Assembly: GCA_023432845.1 (NCBI GenBank)
Contig: JAEZEY010000339.1
Location: 1 to 6,719, forward strand
From: Pseudomonadota bacterium
GTDB lineage: Bacteria; Pseudomonadota; Alphaproteobacteria; Rhizobiales; Xanthobacteraceae
Direction: 5' to 3'
Length of the DNA stretch: 6,719 bases
A model generated the notes under the pieces. It worked only from the letters and a program-made list of their open reading frames with translations, ran no database searches and was not told the origin of the DNA. Of the stretch, positions 1 to 5,973 are shown in pieces. Position numbers and translations under genes: made by a program. Numbering within the stretch: position 1 is the first letter of the stretch; each line of letters opens with the position of its first letter.

Positions 1-1
1 C

Positions 2-739
2 GCCGACCGTCCGCTGATCGCGGATGAGAAAGGAAGGTTCCTGCGAGGGGACCTCGTCGGTGCAATAACAGCGCGCGCCCTTGGCGCGGACTGCGTGGTG
101 ACACCGGTTACCTCCAACTCCGGGATCGAGCGTAGTGGTCGCTTTGCGCGTGTAGTGCGCACGCGGATTGGCTCACCCTACGTGATCGATGCGATTGCGC
201 ATGCAGCGGCCACCGGCGCGCGGCAAGTTATAGGTTTCGAAGCGAACGGTGGAGTCCTCATCGGTTCGCCGATCGAGATCGACGGGCACAAACTACCTGC
301 ACTTCTGACCAGAGACGCTCTTGTGCCAATCCTAGTAGTACTTCACCAAGCTCGGCGCGCGGGCCGACTGCTTTCGTCACTTGCGGCCGATTTCGCTTTT
401 AGCGCGGCGGCCAGTGGGCGGTTGGAGAACGTCCCAGCTACTGCAAGCGCGCACTTTCTGTCACAGCTAGTAGCGGAGGCCTCGTTCCGGGAACGTTTGG
501 TTGAGGATTGGTTATGCGAAATTAGGTTGGACACGACCGACGGAGTTCGAATGCTCGACGCAGGGGGCGTTGTGTTGCACTATCGTGCGTCCGGCAATGC
601 TCCGGAACTGCGATGCTACGTTGAGCACCGCGATGAACAGACTGCCCGGAAACTGCTTTTCTTCGGTCTGGCACAAGCGCAGGCATTTCTCAGACGGCAT
701 CACGCGCGCCTGAACCTTGCAGATCGGCTGACGAATTAG
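2..739 (+). CDS. manB: Phosphomannomutase (alpha-D-phosphohexomutase family), C-terminal part
   Basis: Partial gene: the reading frame is open from base 2 and stops at 737-739, giving the last 245 residues of a protein that is usually about 450-480 long. The enzyme interconverts mannose-6-P and mannose-1-P in the cytoplasm, the step before GDP-mannose synthesis. The fragment begins inside the metal-binding loop (only ADRPL remains of the usual DGDxDR). It then shows the domain-3 sugar-recognition motif FEANGG (fragment residues 79-84), TDGVR (179-183) and the domain-4 phosphate-binding loop RASGNAPELRCYVE (195-208), which correspond to the family's GExSGH-type and RxSGTEP-type motifs. It lies upstream of the ManC-type gene, as expected for a GDP-mannose pathway pair, but 314 bp separate them. 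GTG at 95 is an internal valine and not a start. Phosphoglucomutase or dual PMM/PGM activity cannot be excluded from sequence alone; the FEANGG form and the manC neighbour favour mannose. Confidence 0.88.
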   Translation, partial: ADRPLIADEKGRFLRGDLVGAITARALGADCVVTPVTSNSGIERSGRFARVVRTRIGSPYVIDAIAHAAATGARQVIGFEANGGVLIGSPIEIDGHKLPALLTRDALVPILVVLHQARRAGRLLSSLAADFAFSAAASGRLENVPATASAHFLSQLVAEASFRERLVEDWLCEIRLDTTDGVRMLDAGGVVLHYRASGNAPELRCYVEHRDEQTARKLLFFGLAQAQAFLRRHHARLNLADRLTN

Positions 740-812
740 GATGCAGCATGTGTTGAAGTACTCCACCCGAGCGGCGCTCAAGCTCGAAAAAGAGACGCAG
801 CGGCGCACGAGT

Positions 813-846
813 TTGATAGGAAATACATTCACAACGCATATATAGT
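813..846 (+). promoter_or_regulatory. Possible sigma-70-type promoter in the gap before manC
   Basis: TTGATA at 813-818 matches five of six bases of the -35 consensus, and an AT-rich patch CATATATAGT at 837-846 could supply the -10. The best -10 match (TATAGT, 841-846) lies 22 bp from the -35, which is too far; CATATA (837-842) has good 18-bp spacing but matches poorly. If real, it would leave a leader of about 200 bases before manC. The support is weak: the main reasons are its location and its contrast with the GC-rich surroundings. Confidence 0.22.
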
Positions 847-1042
847 GCACGGCCGATTCAAAAACTTCGCGGAGCGCGGCGACGGACTGGGGATCGTGCT
901 TGGCTTTGGCCACCCAATCAATTACCGCCGTCTCGGTAGGAGTAGCGCAAGTCGGACCGCTTGTAGCGAGTCGGGTCAGAGATTCCTGAGGAGTTATCTA
1001 GTTTTGCGCCACATCCGGGCGGCCAGCGATCTTCCGGCCGGC

Positions 1043-1048
1043 GAGAGG
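1043..1048 (+). promoter_or_regulatory. Ribosome binding site for the upstream manC start
   Basis: GAGAGG lies 5 bases before the ATG at 1054. It is a better Shine-Dalgarno than the GGGA (1071-1074) before the in-frame ATG at 1084, which is why I prefer the longer protein. Confidence 0.5.
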
Positions 1049-1053
1049 CCCGC

Positions 1054-2505
1054 ATGGGCGAACTTATAGTGGGATCAAGAAGCATGAGACTTGTTCCGGT
1101 AATCATGAGCGGCGGCGCGGGGTCTCGCCTTTGGCCCCTGTCCCGCGAAACCTTTCCGAAACCGTTCATTTCCCTACCTGACGGCGAGACGCTAATTCGC
1201 AAGACCTTTGCGCGCGCAGCCGCTTTGCCTGGCGTCAGCCGGGTGGCCACGGTCACGAATCGCGAGCTCATGTTCCTGACGGCTGATGAATACGACCTCG
1301 TGGGAGGCCGCGACCTGGCTCAGAGTTTCATATTGGAGCCGTTCGGACGCGATACCGCGCCGGCCATCGCTCTGGCTTGCCTGCATGTAGCTGAGGTCGA
1401 AGGTGCCGATGCGCTCGTTCTCAACTTGCCTGCCGACCACCTGATACCGGACACCGTTGCATTTGCCCGGACCGTAGATCGCGCAGTCGAACTGGCGATC
1501 GACCGTCAGATCGTGCTGTTCGGGATAAGGCCAACCCATGCCGAAACCGGTTTCGGATACATCGAGGCGGAAGGAGACCGGCTGCGGCGTTTTGTGGAGA
1601 AGCCGACCCACTCGAAGGCAGTCGAATATGTGAAAAGCGGCAATTTCTACTGGAACGCCGGAATTACCTGTTTCCAGGCCGCTATAATGCTGGATCTCAT
1701 GGAAAAGCACTGTCCGGACCTCCTCGCACAGACGAGGCTGGTCTACGCCGCATCAAGAACCGCCACCTCCAATGGCAGAGTCAGCATCGAGGTGGATAGA
1801 CCCACCTTCGCGGATGTGAAGCCGATCTCGATCGATTATGCGATTATGGAGAAACTGGAGAATGCCCGTTTTCTGTCGTGCGATTTCTCGTGGTCGGATG
1901 TCGGATCGTGGAACGCCATGGCCGACATTCTCGAGCCAGATGAAAACGGGAACCGCTTTGTCGGCAATGTGATGGCTCACAACACCAGCGGCTCCTATGT
2001 GCACGGCGAGGGTAGACTGGTGAGTCTGGTGGGGGTCTCCAACCTGCTCGTCATCGACACAGCCGACGCGCTGCTGGTCGCCGATCGGAACGCGGCGCAG
2101 GAGATCAAGGAAATGTATAACCGTCTCAAGGCCGCTGGCTCGGAGACGGCGATCCTGCATCGGACTGCCCATCGGCCATGGGGTTCCTACACGGTGCTGG
2201 AGGAGGGGGAGCGCTTCAAGATCAAACGCATTGAGGTCAAGCCCGGGGGGCGATTGAGCCTGCAGGCACATCATCACAGGTCGGAGCATTGGGTGGTGGT
2301 GAGCGGAACGGCGAAAGTCGTCAACGGCGACATGGAACTGCTGCTGGCGCCAAACCAATCCACGTACATTCCCTGCGGCAGCAAGCACAGGCTGGAAAAC
2401 CCAGGGAAGCTCAAGCTGGTGATGATCGAGGTGCAAAGCGGCGAATATCTCGGCGAGGACGATATCGTGCGCTTCGACGACATCTATGGCCGGGTTAGCG
2501 AGTGA
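1054..2505 (+). CDS. manC: Mannose-1-phosphate guanylyltransferase / mannose-6-phosphate isomerase, bifunctional
   Basis: A 483-residue cytoplasmic enzyme of the ManC/AlgA/XanB family (family members are about 470-480 long). The N-terminal domain makes GDP-mannose from mannose-1-P and GTP; the C-terminal cupin domain is a type II phosphomannose isomerase (fructose-6-P to mannose-6-P). Visible motifs are the nucleotidyltransferase signature GGAGSRLWPLSR at 20-31 followed by PKPF, PADHLIPD at 126-133, FVEKP at 180-184, YWNAGI at 199-204, SIDYAIMEK at 259-267 and SWSDVGSW at 279-286. The isomerase motif LQAHHHRSEHWVVVSGTA is at 403-420, with the metal-binding histidines intact. Both halves look functional. 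The start is uncertain: ATG 1054 has the better Shine-Dalgarno, but ATG 1084 would give a 473-residue protein beginning just before the conserved PVIMSGG strand, as many relatives do. It works with the phosphomannomutase upstream to supply GDP-mannose to the cluster. Confidence 0.95.
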   Translation: MGELIVGSRSMRLVPVIMSGGAGSRLWPLSRETFPKPFISLPDGETLIRKTFARAAALPGVSRVATVTNRELMFLTADEYDLVGGRDLAQSFILEPFGRDTAPAIALACLHVAEVEGADALVLNLPADHLIPDTVAFARTVDRAVELAIDRQIVLFGIRPTHAETGFGYIEAEGDRLRRFVEKPTHSKAVEYVKSGNFYWNAGITCFQAAIMLDLMEKHCPDLLAQTRLVYAASRTATSNGRVSIEVDRPTFADVKPISIDYAIMEKLENARFLSCDFSWSDVGSWNAMADILEPDENGNRFVGNVMAHNTSGSYVHGEGRLVSLVGVSNLLVIDTADALLVADRNAAQEIKEMYNRLKAAGSETAILHRTAHRPWGSYTVLEEGERFKIKRIEVKPGGRLSLQAHHHRSEHWVVVSGTAKVVNGDMELLLAPNQSTYIPCGSKHRLENPGKLKLVMIEVQSGEYLGEDDIVRFDDIYGRVSE

Positions 2506-2559
2506 GGGTGCTCGGCACTGGAACGCCGGAGGCCACGTCGTCGCTGCTGGTTGGGCCTT

Positions 2560-2580
2560 GACGTTCACGCCGTGAACGTC
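2560..2580. promoter_or_regulatory. Perfect 9-3-9 palindrome, candidate operator upstream of the winged-helix gene
   Basis: GACGTTCAC (2560-2568) and GTGAACGTC (2572-2580) are exact inverted repeats around GCC. The centre lies 50 bp upstream of the winged-helix start and about 65 bp after the manC stop. A further copy of the half-site GTTCACG occurs at 2604-2610, exactly 41 bp after the one at 2563-2569, about four helical turns on the same face. This layout suits a dimeric regulator, perhaps the adjacent winged-helix protein acting on its own gene. It could also fold as an RNA hairpin ending the manC transcript, but no U tract follows, so a canonical intrinsic terminator is unlikely. Confidence 0.5.
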
Positions 2581-2619
2581 CTATGAGGGCCTCCCAGTCA
2601 TCGGTTCACGAGGATAGTC

Positions 2620-3279
2620 GTGGGAGCAAGGCCTGGGGCGGGGAAGCTCAACGAGAGGATACTTCTCAGCCTCCTTGAAACCGTCGATCGCGGTGGGGAG
2701 GGCTCACAGCGCCACTTCGCGACCGAGGTGGGAATCGCGCTCGGACTGACTAATGCTTATTTGCGGCACTGCGTGAACAAGGGCCTGGTCAAGGTCTCCT
2801 CCGCTCCGGCGCGCCGTTACGTCTATTACCTGACGCCGCGTGGCTTCACCGAGAAGTCGCGTCTTACCTTTCGGTATCTGTCTAATTCGCTCTGGTTCTT
2901 TCGTCAGGCCAAGATGCAGTGCCTTGCGACGTTCAACGTCGCATCGGCTCGGGGCTTCAGGCAGATTGCGCTCATCGGCGCCTCGGACATCGCGGAAATC
3001 GCCGTCATATGTGCCGCCGAGAGCGGTGTCTCGATCGTGGCCGTAGCTGACACGGCGTCGGGGCGCGCGCACCTCGCCGGTATCCCGATTGTGCCACGGA
3101 TCAGCGATCTCCAGGGCAGGATCGACGCCGTCGTTGTCACCGAGATCGCGAAGACTGCGGCAATGGTTCTCGCCGCGCGTGAGCTCTACGGCGAAAATCG
3201 GGTACTGGTGCCCGAGTTCCTGCAGAACACCGGCGCGCTTTCGACGCTGCCGGTCGAGGAGGCCAGCGATGAGCGGTAG
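2620..3279 (+). CDS. Winged-helix EPS-type transcriptional regulator with a C-terminal Rossmann-like domain
   Basis: A 219-residue protein starting at GTG 2620, preceded by GAGGA (2610-2614) at 5-base spacing. Residues about 10-85 form a MarR-like winged helix: a helix-turn-helix at about 29-59 (SQRHFATEVGIALGL..., then CVNKGLVKV) and a wing ending in YYLTPRGFTEKSRLTFRYL at 69-87. The LTPRG/EKxRLT segment is typical of the short EPS-associated MarR-family regulators found beside polysaccharide genes. Those are about 110 residues long; this one carries about 100 more. The extra part (about 114-205) reads as an alternating beta-alpha fold opening with ALIGASDIAEIA (117-128) and a second strand VAVAD (140-144), like nucleotide- or CoA-binding Rossmann domains such as the N-terminal domain of PglD-type acetyltransferases. 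I infer a DNA-binding regulator with a ligand-sensing domain; the ligand is unknown. It overlaps the next gene by 11 bp, which suggests translational coupling. Confidence 0.78.
   Translation: MGARPGAGKLNERILLSLLETVDRGGEGSQRHFATEVGIALGLTNAYLRHCVNKGLVKVSSAPARRYVYYLTPRGFTEKSRLTFRYLSNSLWFFRQAKMQCLATFNVASARGFRQIALIGASDIAEIAVICAAESGVSIVAVADTASGRAHLAGIPIVPRISDLQGRIDAVVVTEIAKTAAMVLAARELYGENRVLVPEFLQNTGALSTLPVEEASDER
3256..3262 (+). promoter_or_regulatory. Strong ribosome binding site fixing the NusG-like start
   Basis: GAGGAGG lies 6 bases upstream of ATG 3269, inside the end of the winged-helix gene. It decides the start against in-frame upstream codons as far back as 3089, which would add about 60 unrelated residues overlapping the previous gene in another frame. 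Confidence 0.75.
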
Positions 3280-3787
3280 GCCGGCAGGGACCGCTTGGTA
3301 CGTCGTGAGAACTCACGCGAACGCCGAGGCAAAGGCCGCTTCCAACCTGGAGCGCCAGGGATATTCGGTCTATCTTCCTCTTATCTTGAAGCGTCGCCGC
3401 CATGCGCGTCGTGTTGAGGAAGTGCCTGCGCCGCTGTTTCCTCGCTACCTGTTCGTTGCTATGGATGTTTCGCGTCAGAGATGGCGCTCCGTTCTTTCAA
3501 CTTTCGGGGTTGCGCAGCTGCTGATGCTCGGCGAAAGGCCACATCCGATTTCGGCGGGGGTGGTCGAGGGTCTTCGCAACAACGAGGATGATCAGGGTTA
3601 CTTCAGATTCGCGCGGCGCCCCCCGTTCGCGCGCGGCGAGAAGGTTCAGCTGGTCGACGGCGTCTTCTCGGCAAAGATTGGTCTGTTCGAAGGAATGTCC
3701 GATAGTGACAGGGTCGCGGTCTTGCTGGACTTCATGGGCCGCAAGGTTCGCGTCTTTGTGAATGCGGATTCGCTTGTCGCCGCCTAG
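3269..3787 (+). CDS. NusG/RfaH-like transcription elongation (antitermination) factor
   Basis: A 172-residue NusG paralogue, close in length to RfaH (162 residues). The N-terminal NGN domain occupies about 9-105: AWYVVRTHANAEAKAASNL (9-27), then GYSVYLPLIL (31-40), the basic KRRRHARR (41-48) and the family-typical PLFPRYLFVAMD (55-66). In this family the domain binds RNA polymerase at the clamp/beta-prime coiled coil. The C-terminal KOW domain is at about 119-171, beginning PFARGEKVQLVDGVFSAKIGLFEG. This protein is unlikely to be the housekeeping NusG, because its neighbours are polysaccharide genes and not secE and rplK, so I infer a specialised factor that helps polymerase through a long polysaccharide operon. 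The start overlaps the winged-helix gene by 11 bp with an excellent Shine-Dalgarno, so the two are probably made together. An ops-like element lies 57 bp after its stop codon, ahead of the next operon. Whether the KOW domain switches fold as in RfaH cannot be judged here. Confidence 0.88.
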   Translation: MSGRPAGTAWYVVRTHANAEAKAASNLERQGYSVYLPLILKRRRHARRVEEVPAPLFPRYLFVAMDVSRQRWRSVLSTFGVAQLLMLGERPHPISAGVVEGLRNNEDDQGYFRFARRPPFARGEKVQLVDGVFSAKIGLFEGMSDSDRVAVLLDFMGRKVRVFVNADSLVAA

Positions 3788-3817
3788 GCGCCGTCGGGTC
3801 TGGTCTTTGATGCGGTG

Positions 3818-3843
3818 CTGCGGTGAGGCTGAGTCACCCGCAG
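3818..3843 (+). promoter_or_regulatory. Hairpin in the leader of the SPFH-legB operon
   Basis: CTGCGGTG (3818-3825) pairs with CACCCGCAG (3835-3843) across a 9-base loop, with one bulged C. It ends two bases before the ops-like element. No U run follows, so it is not a standard terminator; it could be a pause hairpin. TGCGGT occurs three times around it, at 3811, 3819 and 3844. Confidence 0.4.
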
Positions 3844-3844
3844 T

Positions 3845-3854
3845 GCGGTAGCTT
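3845..3854 (+). promoter_or_regulatory. ops-like element (RfaH-type recruitment site)
   Basis: GCGGTAGCTT matches the core of the enterobacterial ops sequence GGCGGTAGCGTG at nine of these ten bases, differing only at one G-to-T. The GC...GC ends that form the small ops hairpin around GGTA are intact. It lies in the untranslated leader between the NusG-like gene and the SPFH gene, 78 bp before the SPFH start, which is where an ops site would act. The match and position are seen directly; that the adjacent NusG-like protein reads it is inference. A shorter GCGGTAG occurs by chance or otherwise at 3273-3279, so the core alone is not decisive. Confidence 0.42.
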
Positions 3855-3922
3855 ATGTGGCCATGCAGGGCCCAGCAGCATCGTTCGCCGCGCATCGCCG
3901 TTATGAAATTTGAAGATGGAGA

Positions 3923-4951
3923 GTGAACTTGCTAGCGAGCTTTTTAGCCCTCTCGCCGATCGTGCGGGCGTTCATCGTTGCTGTCATCATCTCGGGGATC
4001 GTCCTGTTCGTCGCGCGCCGAGCGGTCGGAAAGCAGGGCCGCAAGCTCTCGCCGCGCGTGTTATTCGGCGTGCCGTTAGCTGCCGTCGCGATCGTGCTGA
4101 TCATGTTCAGCATGATCACGGTCCAGGTCGGCACGGTCAAAGTAGTCACCGTATTCGGACGGGTACAGGAGGAGGCATACGGCCCCGGCCTGCATTTCGT
4201 GTTTCCGGCCGCGCGGGCCGAACCGATGGTCGTCCGGCGCCAGATCTTCGAACTTTCCGGTGGTTCGCTCGATGACCCGGACGCGGTTGCCGACGGGCAA
4301 CGGACGCTGGCGCTTTCGGCCGACCGCATTCCGCTGGCCATCGATCTGAACTTTCCGTACCAGCTCAATCCGGACCTTGCGTGGAAGGTCTTCGCCAATA
4401 TCGGTCCCAACTACCAGGTCGAGCTTCTGGCGCCGGCGGCACGCTCTTCCGTGCGTGAAGCTGCAGCCTCCTTCAGCTGGACGGATGCCGTTTCGGGACG
4501 GCGTGAGGAGCTCGAGGAGCGAATACACACCGTCTTCCGGCAAACCGTCGTAAGCAATCTGGCAGGAGCCGGCTTCACTCAGGAAGAGGCCGCCGAGGCG
4601 CTGACGCTCATGCCTCCGCAGATTCGCCGAATGTCGCCGCCGCGCCGGATTCTGGCCGCGGTCGGCGAGGTGCTCGCCGCCGATGAGGAGCTGAAGCGCC
4701 AGCAGACGCTGGTGCAGGTGGCTGAGAAGGAGGCCGAACGTCGCGCGAAGGAAGGTTCTGGCGTTCGGATGCTCATCGAGCAGTTGCCGGCCGGCTACAG
4801 CCCCGAGCAGATGACTCAGTTCCTGCATTCGCTCGCCGACAAGCAACGTGCCGATGCGATGATGCGCGCTGTCGAACGCGATCAGGTCAAGGTGATGGTG
4901 ATGGGTGGCGAAGGCGGGGGCCAGGCGGCCGTTGCCGTTCCCGCGCCGTGA
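3923..4951 (+). CDS. SPFH/band-7 (prohibitin-like) membrane protein
   Basis: A 342-residue protein with two N-terminal hydrophobic segments (about 12-31 and 47-66), then an SPFH-type region beginning VQVGTVKVVTVFGRV (67-81) with YGPGLHFVFP at 86-95, the classic G-PGLHF-P signature. The region runs to about 250 and includes VREAAASFSW (177-186) and REELEERIHTVFRQ (194-207). A charged, probably coiled-coil segment follows at about 250-280, then a Gly/Ala-rich tail. SPFH proteins assemble into large membrane rings or microdomains and often scaffold or control membrane enzymes. Its place in a sugar operon suggests a role in organising the polysaccharide export or assembly machinery, but that is inference. 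The start is ambiguous: GTG 3923 has GAAG (3912-3915) at 7 bases, while in-frame TTG 3929 has GGAG (3918-3921) at 7 bases. An upstream TGA at 3911-3913 rules out a longer protein. An HflK/HflC-like protease regulator is an alternative, but the second hydrophobic segment and lack of a partner gene argue against it. Confidence 0.85.
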   Translation: MNLLASFLALSPIVRAFIVAVIISGIVLFVARRAVGKQGRKLSPRVLFGVPLAAVAIVLIMFSMITVQVGTVKVVTVFGRVQEEAYGPGLHFVFPAARAEPMVVRRQIFELSGGSLDDPDAVADGQRTLALSADRIPLAIDLNFPYQLNPDLAWKVFANIGPNYQVELLAPAARSSVREAAASFSWTDAVSGRREELEERIHTVFRQTVVSNLAGAGFTQEEAAEALTLMPPQIRRMSPPRRILAAVGEVLAADEELKRQQTLVQVAEKEAERRAKEGSGVRMLIEQLPAGYSPEQMTQFLHSLADKQRADAMMRAVERDQVKVMVMGGEGGGQAAVAVPAP

Positions 4952-4964
4952 TGAGGGGCGTGTC

Positions 4965-5963
4965 ATGAGCAAGATACTCGTTACCGGCTCCGATGGCTTC
5001 ATCGGCTCCCATCTGGTCGAGCAATTGGTGCGCGACGGGCGCGACGTGCGCGCGTTCGTCATCTACAACTCGTTCGAATCGTGGGGCTGGCTCGACGATG
5101 TGCCGGCGGACATCCGGGCATCGATCGAGGTCGTCATGGGAGACGTACGTGACCCGAACTTCGTGCGTACCGCGATGAAAGGGTGCGATTCTGTCCTGCA
5201 CCTCGCTGCCCTGATCGGCATTCCCTATTCTTATGTCGCGCCGGACAGCTATGTTGACACGAATGTGAGGGGCACCCTCAACATCGTGCAAGCGGCGCGC
5301 GACCTCGGAGTATCGAAGGTCGTGGTCACGTCGACGAGCGAGGTGTACGGCACTGCACAATTCGTTCCGATCACCGAGGATCATCCGCTCGTCGGGCAGT
5401 CGCCTTACGCGGCGACGAAGATCGGCGCGGACCAGATCGCGATGTCCTACCATCGCTCGTTCGAGACGCCGGTAGCGATCGTGCGGCCCTTCAACACCTA
5501 TGGCCCGCGACAGTCGGCCCGCGCCGTCATTCCGACGGTTATCGCCCAGCTCGCCAAGGGCAGCAACGTCGTCAAGCTTGGCTCGACGCGGCCGACACGG
5601 GACTTCAACTTCGTCGCCGACACTGCCGGCGGCATGATTGCGGTGCTCGACAGTCCGAAGTCGGTAGGCGAGGTGATCAACATCGGCAGCAACTACGAAA
5701 TCAGCGTCGGGGACACCGTCGCGCTCATTGGCGAGGTCATGGGTACGCAGGTCGAGATCGAGTGCGAGAACGAGCGCCTGCGGCCCGCCAAGAGCGAGGT
5801 GGAACGTTTGTGGGCGGATAATTCGAAGGCGCGGGAGCTTCTCGGCTGGACACCCGAATTCGCCGGCAGGGACGGCCTGCGCCGTGGCCTTGCCGTGACC
5901 GCCGAGTGGTTCGCCGATCCAAAGAACCATTCGCGCTACAAGACCGACCGCTACACCGTCTGA
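4965..5963 (+). CDS. legB: NAD-dependent 4,6-dehydratase, LegB-like (extended SDR)
   Basis: A 332-residue cytoplasmic extended SDR. The start at ATG 4965 is set by GAGGGG (4953-4958) at 6-base spacing, 13 bp after the SPFH stop. It has the NAD-binding motif TGSDGFIG (7-14), GDVRDP (59-64), HLAAL (79-83), the catalytic T-S-E set in TSTSEVYG (122-129) and YxxxK at Y148/K152 within SPYAATKIGAD. The segment YNSFESWGWLDD (34-45), PYSYVAPDSYVDTN (87-100) and RPFNTYGPRQSARAVIP (174-190) match the LegB family, which makes the 4-keto-6-deoxy intermediate from nucleotide-linked GlcNAc in legionaminic acid synthesis. The T-S-E set is like GDP-mannose 4,6-dehydratase and unlike the T-D-E of RmlB. The substrate (UDP- or GDP-GlcNAc, or another nucleotide sugar) cannot be read from the sequence. 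The rest of a legionaminate pathway, if present, would lie to the right of the window. Confidence 0.87.
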   Translation: MSKILVTGSDGFIGSHLVEQLVRDGRDVRAFVIYNSFESWGWLDDVPADIRASIEVVMGDVRDPNFVRTAMKGCDSVLHLAALIGIPYSYVAPDSYVDTNVRGTLNIVQAARDLGVSKVVVTSTSEVYGTAQFVPITEDHPLVGQSPYAATKIGADQIAMSYHRSFETPVAIVRPFNTYGPRQSARAVIPTVIAQLAKGSNVVKLGSTRPTRDFNFVADTAGGMIAVLDSPKSVGEVINIGSNYEISVGDTVALIGEVMGTQVEIECENERLRPAKSEVERLWADNSKARELLGWTPEFAGRDGLRRGLAVTAEWFADPKNHSRYKTDRYTV

Positions 5964-5973
5964 AAGTACTGCC

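Larger units (their letters stand above)
740..1053. other. Intergenic gap between the mutase and manC
   Basis: No gene on either strand is convincing here. The gap is less GC-rich than its surroundings near 811-846, where a possible promoter sits. A weak 5-bp inverted repeat (CGAGC at 768-772, GCTCG at 782-786) follows the mutase gene, but no T tract comes after it, so I do not call a terminator. On the minus strand about 851-940 reads as a plausible 30-residue protein stretch and may be a gene remnant. A GGTAG core (935-939) lies about 115 bp upstream of manC but does not match an ops element beyond that core. Confidence 0.6.

Noticed and set aside
768..786. Inverted repeat CGAGC/GCTCG as a terminator for manB
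   Set aside because: The stem is only 5 bp and is followed by A-rich and not T-rich sequence on the + strand.
512..913. Minus-strand open frame spanning the end of manB and the gap
   Set aside because: Only about 30 residues near its start look coding-like; the rest is antisense to the mutase and has poor codon use. I report only the short stretch, as a weak finding.
1753..2568. Long open frame on the minus strand opposite manC (271 codons)
   Set aside because: It is the antisense shadow of a well-supported GC-rich gene and shows no recognisable motifs.
3089..3268. Longer N-terminus for the NusG-like protein
   Set aside because: The added residues do not resemble the NGN domain, lie inside the winged-helix gene, and the strong Shine-Dalgarno at 3256-3262 points to ATG 3269.
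3863..3876. Near-palindrome around GGGCCC in the SPFH leader
   Set aside because: It is short and interrupted; such GC-rich palindromes are common by chance here.
3910..4275. Alternative frame at the start of the SPFH gene
   Set aside because: It overlaps the hydrophobic N-terminus of the SPFH protein in another frame and has no domain features.
4076..5062. Minus-strand open frame of 328 codons opposite the SPFH gene
   Set aside because: It is a shadow frame across two real genes with no start signal or family motif.
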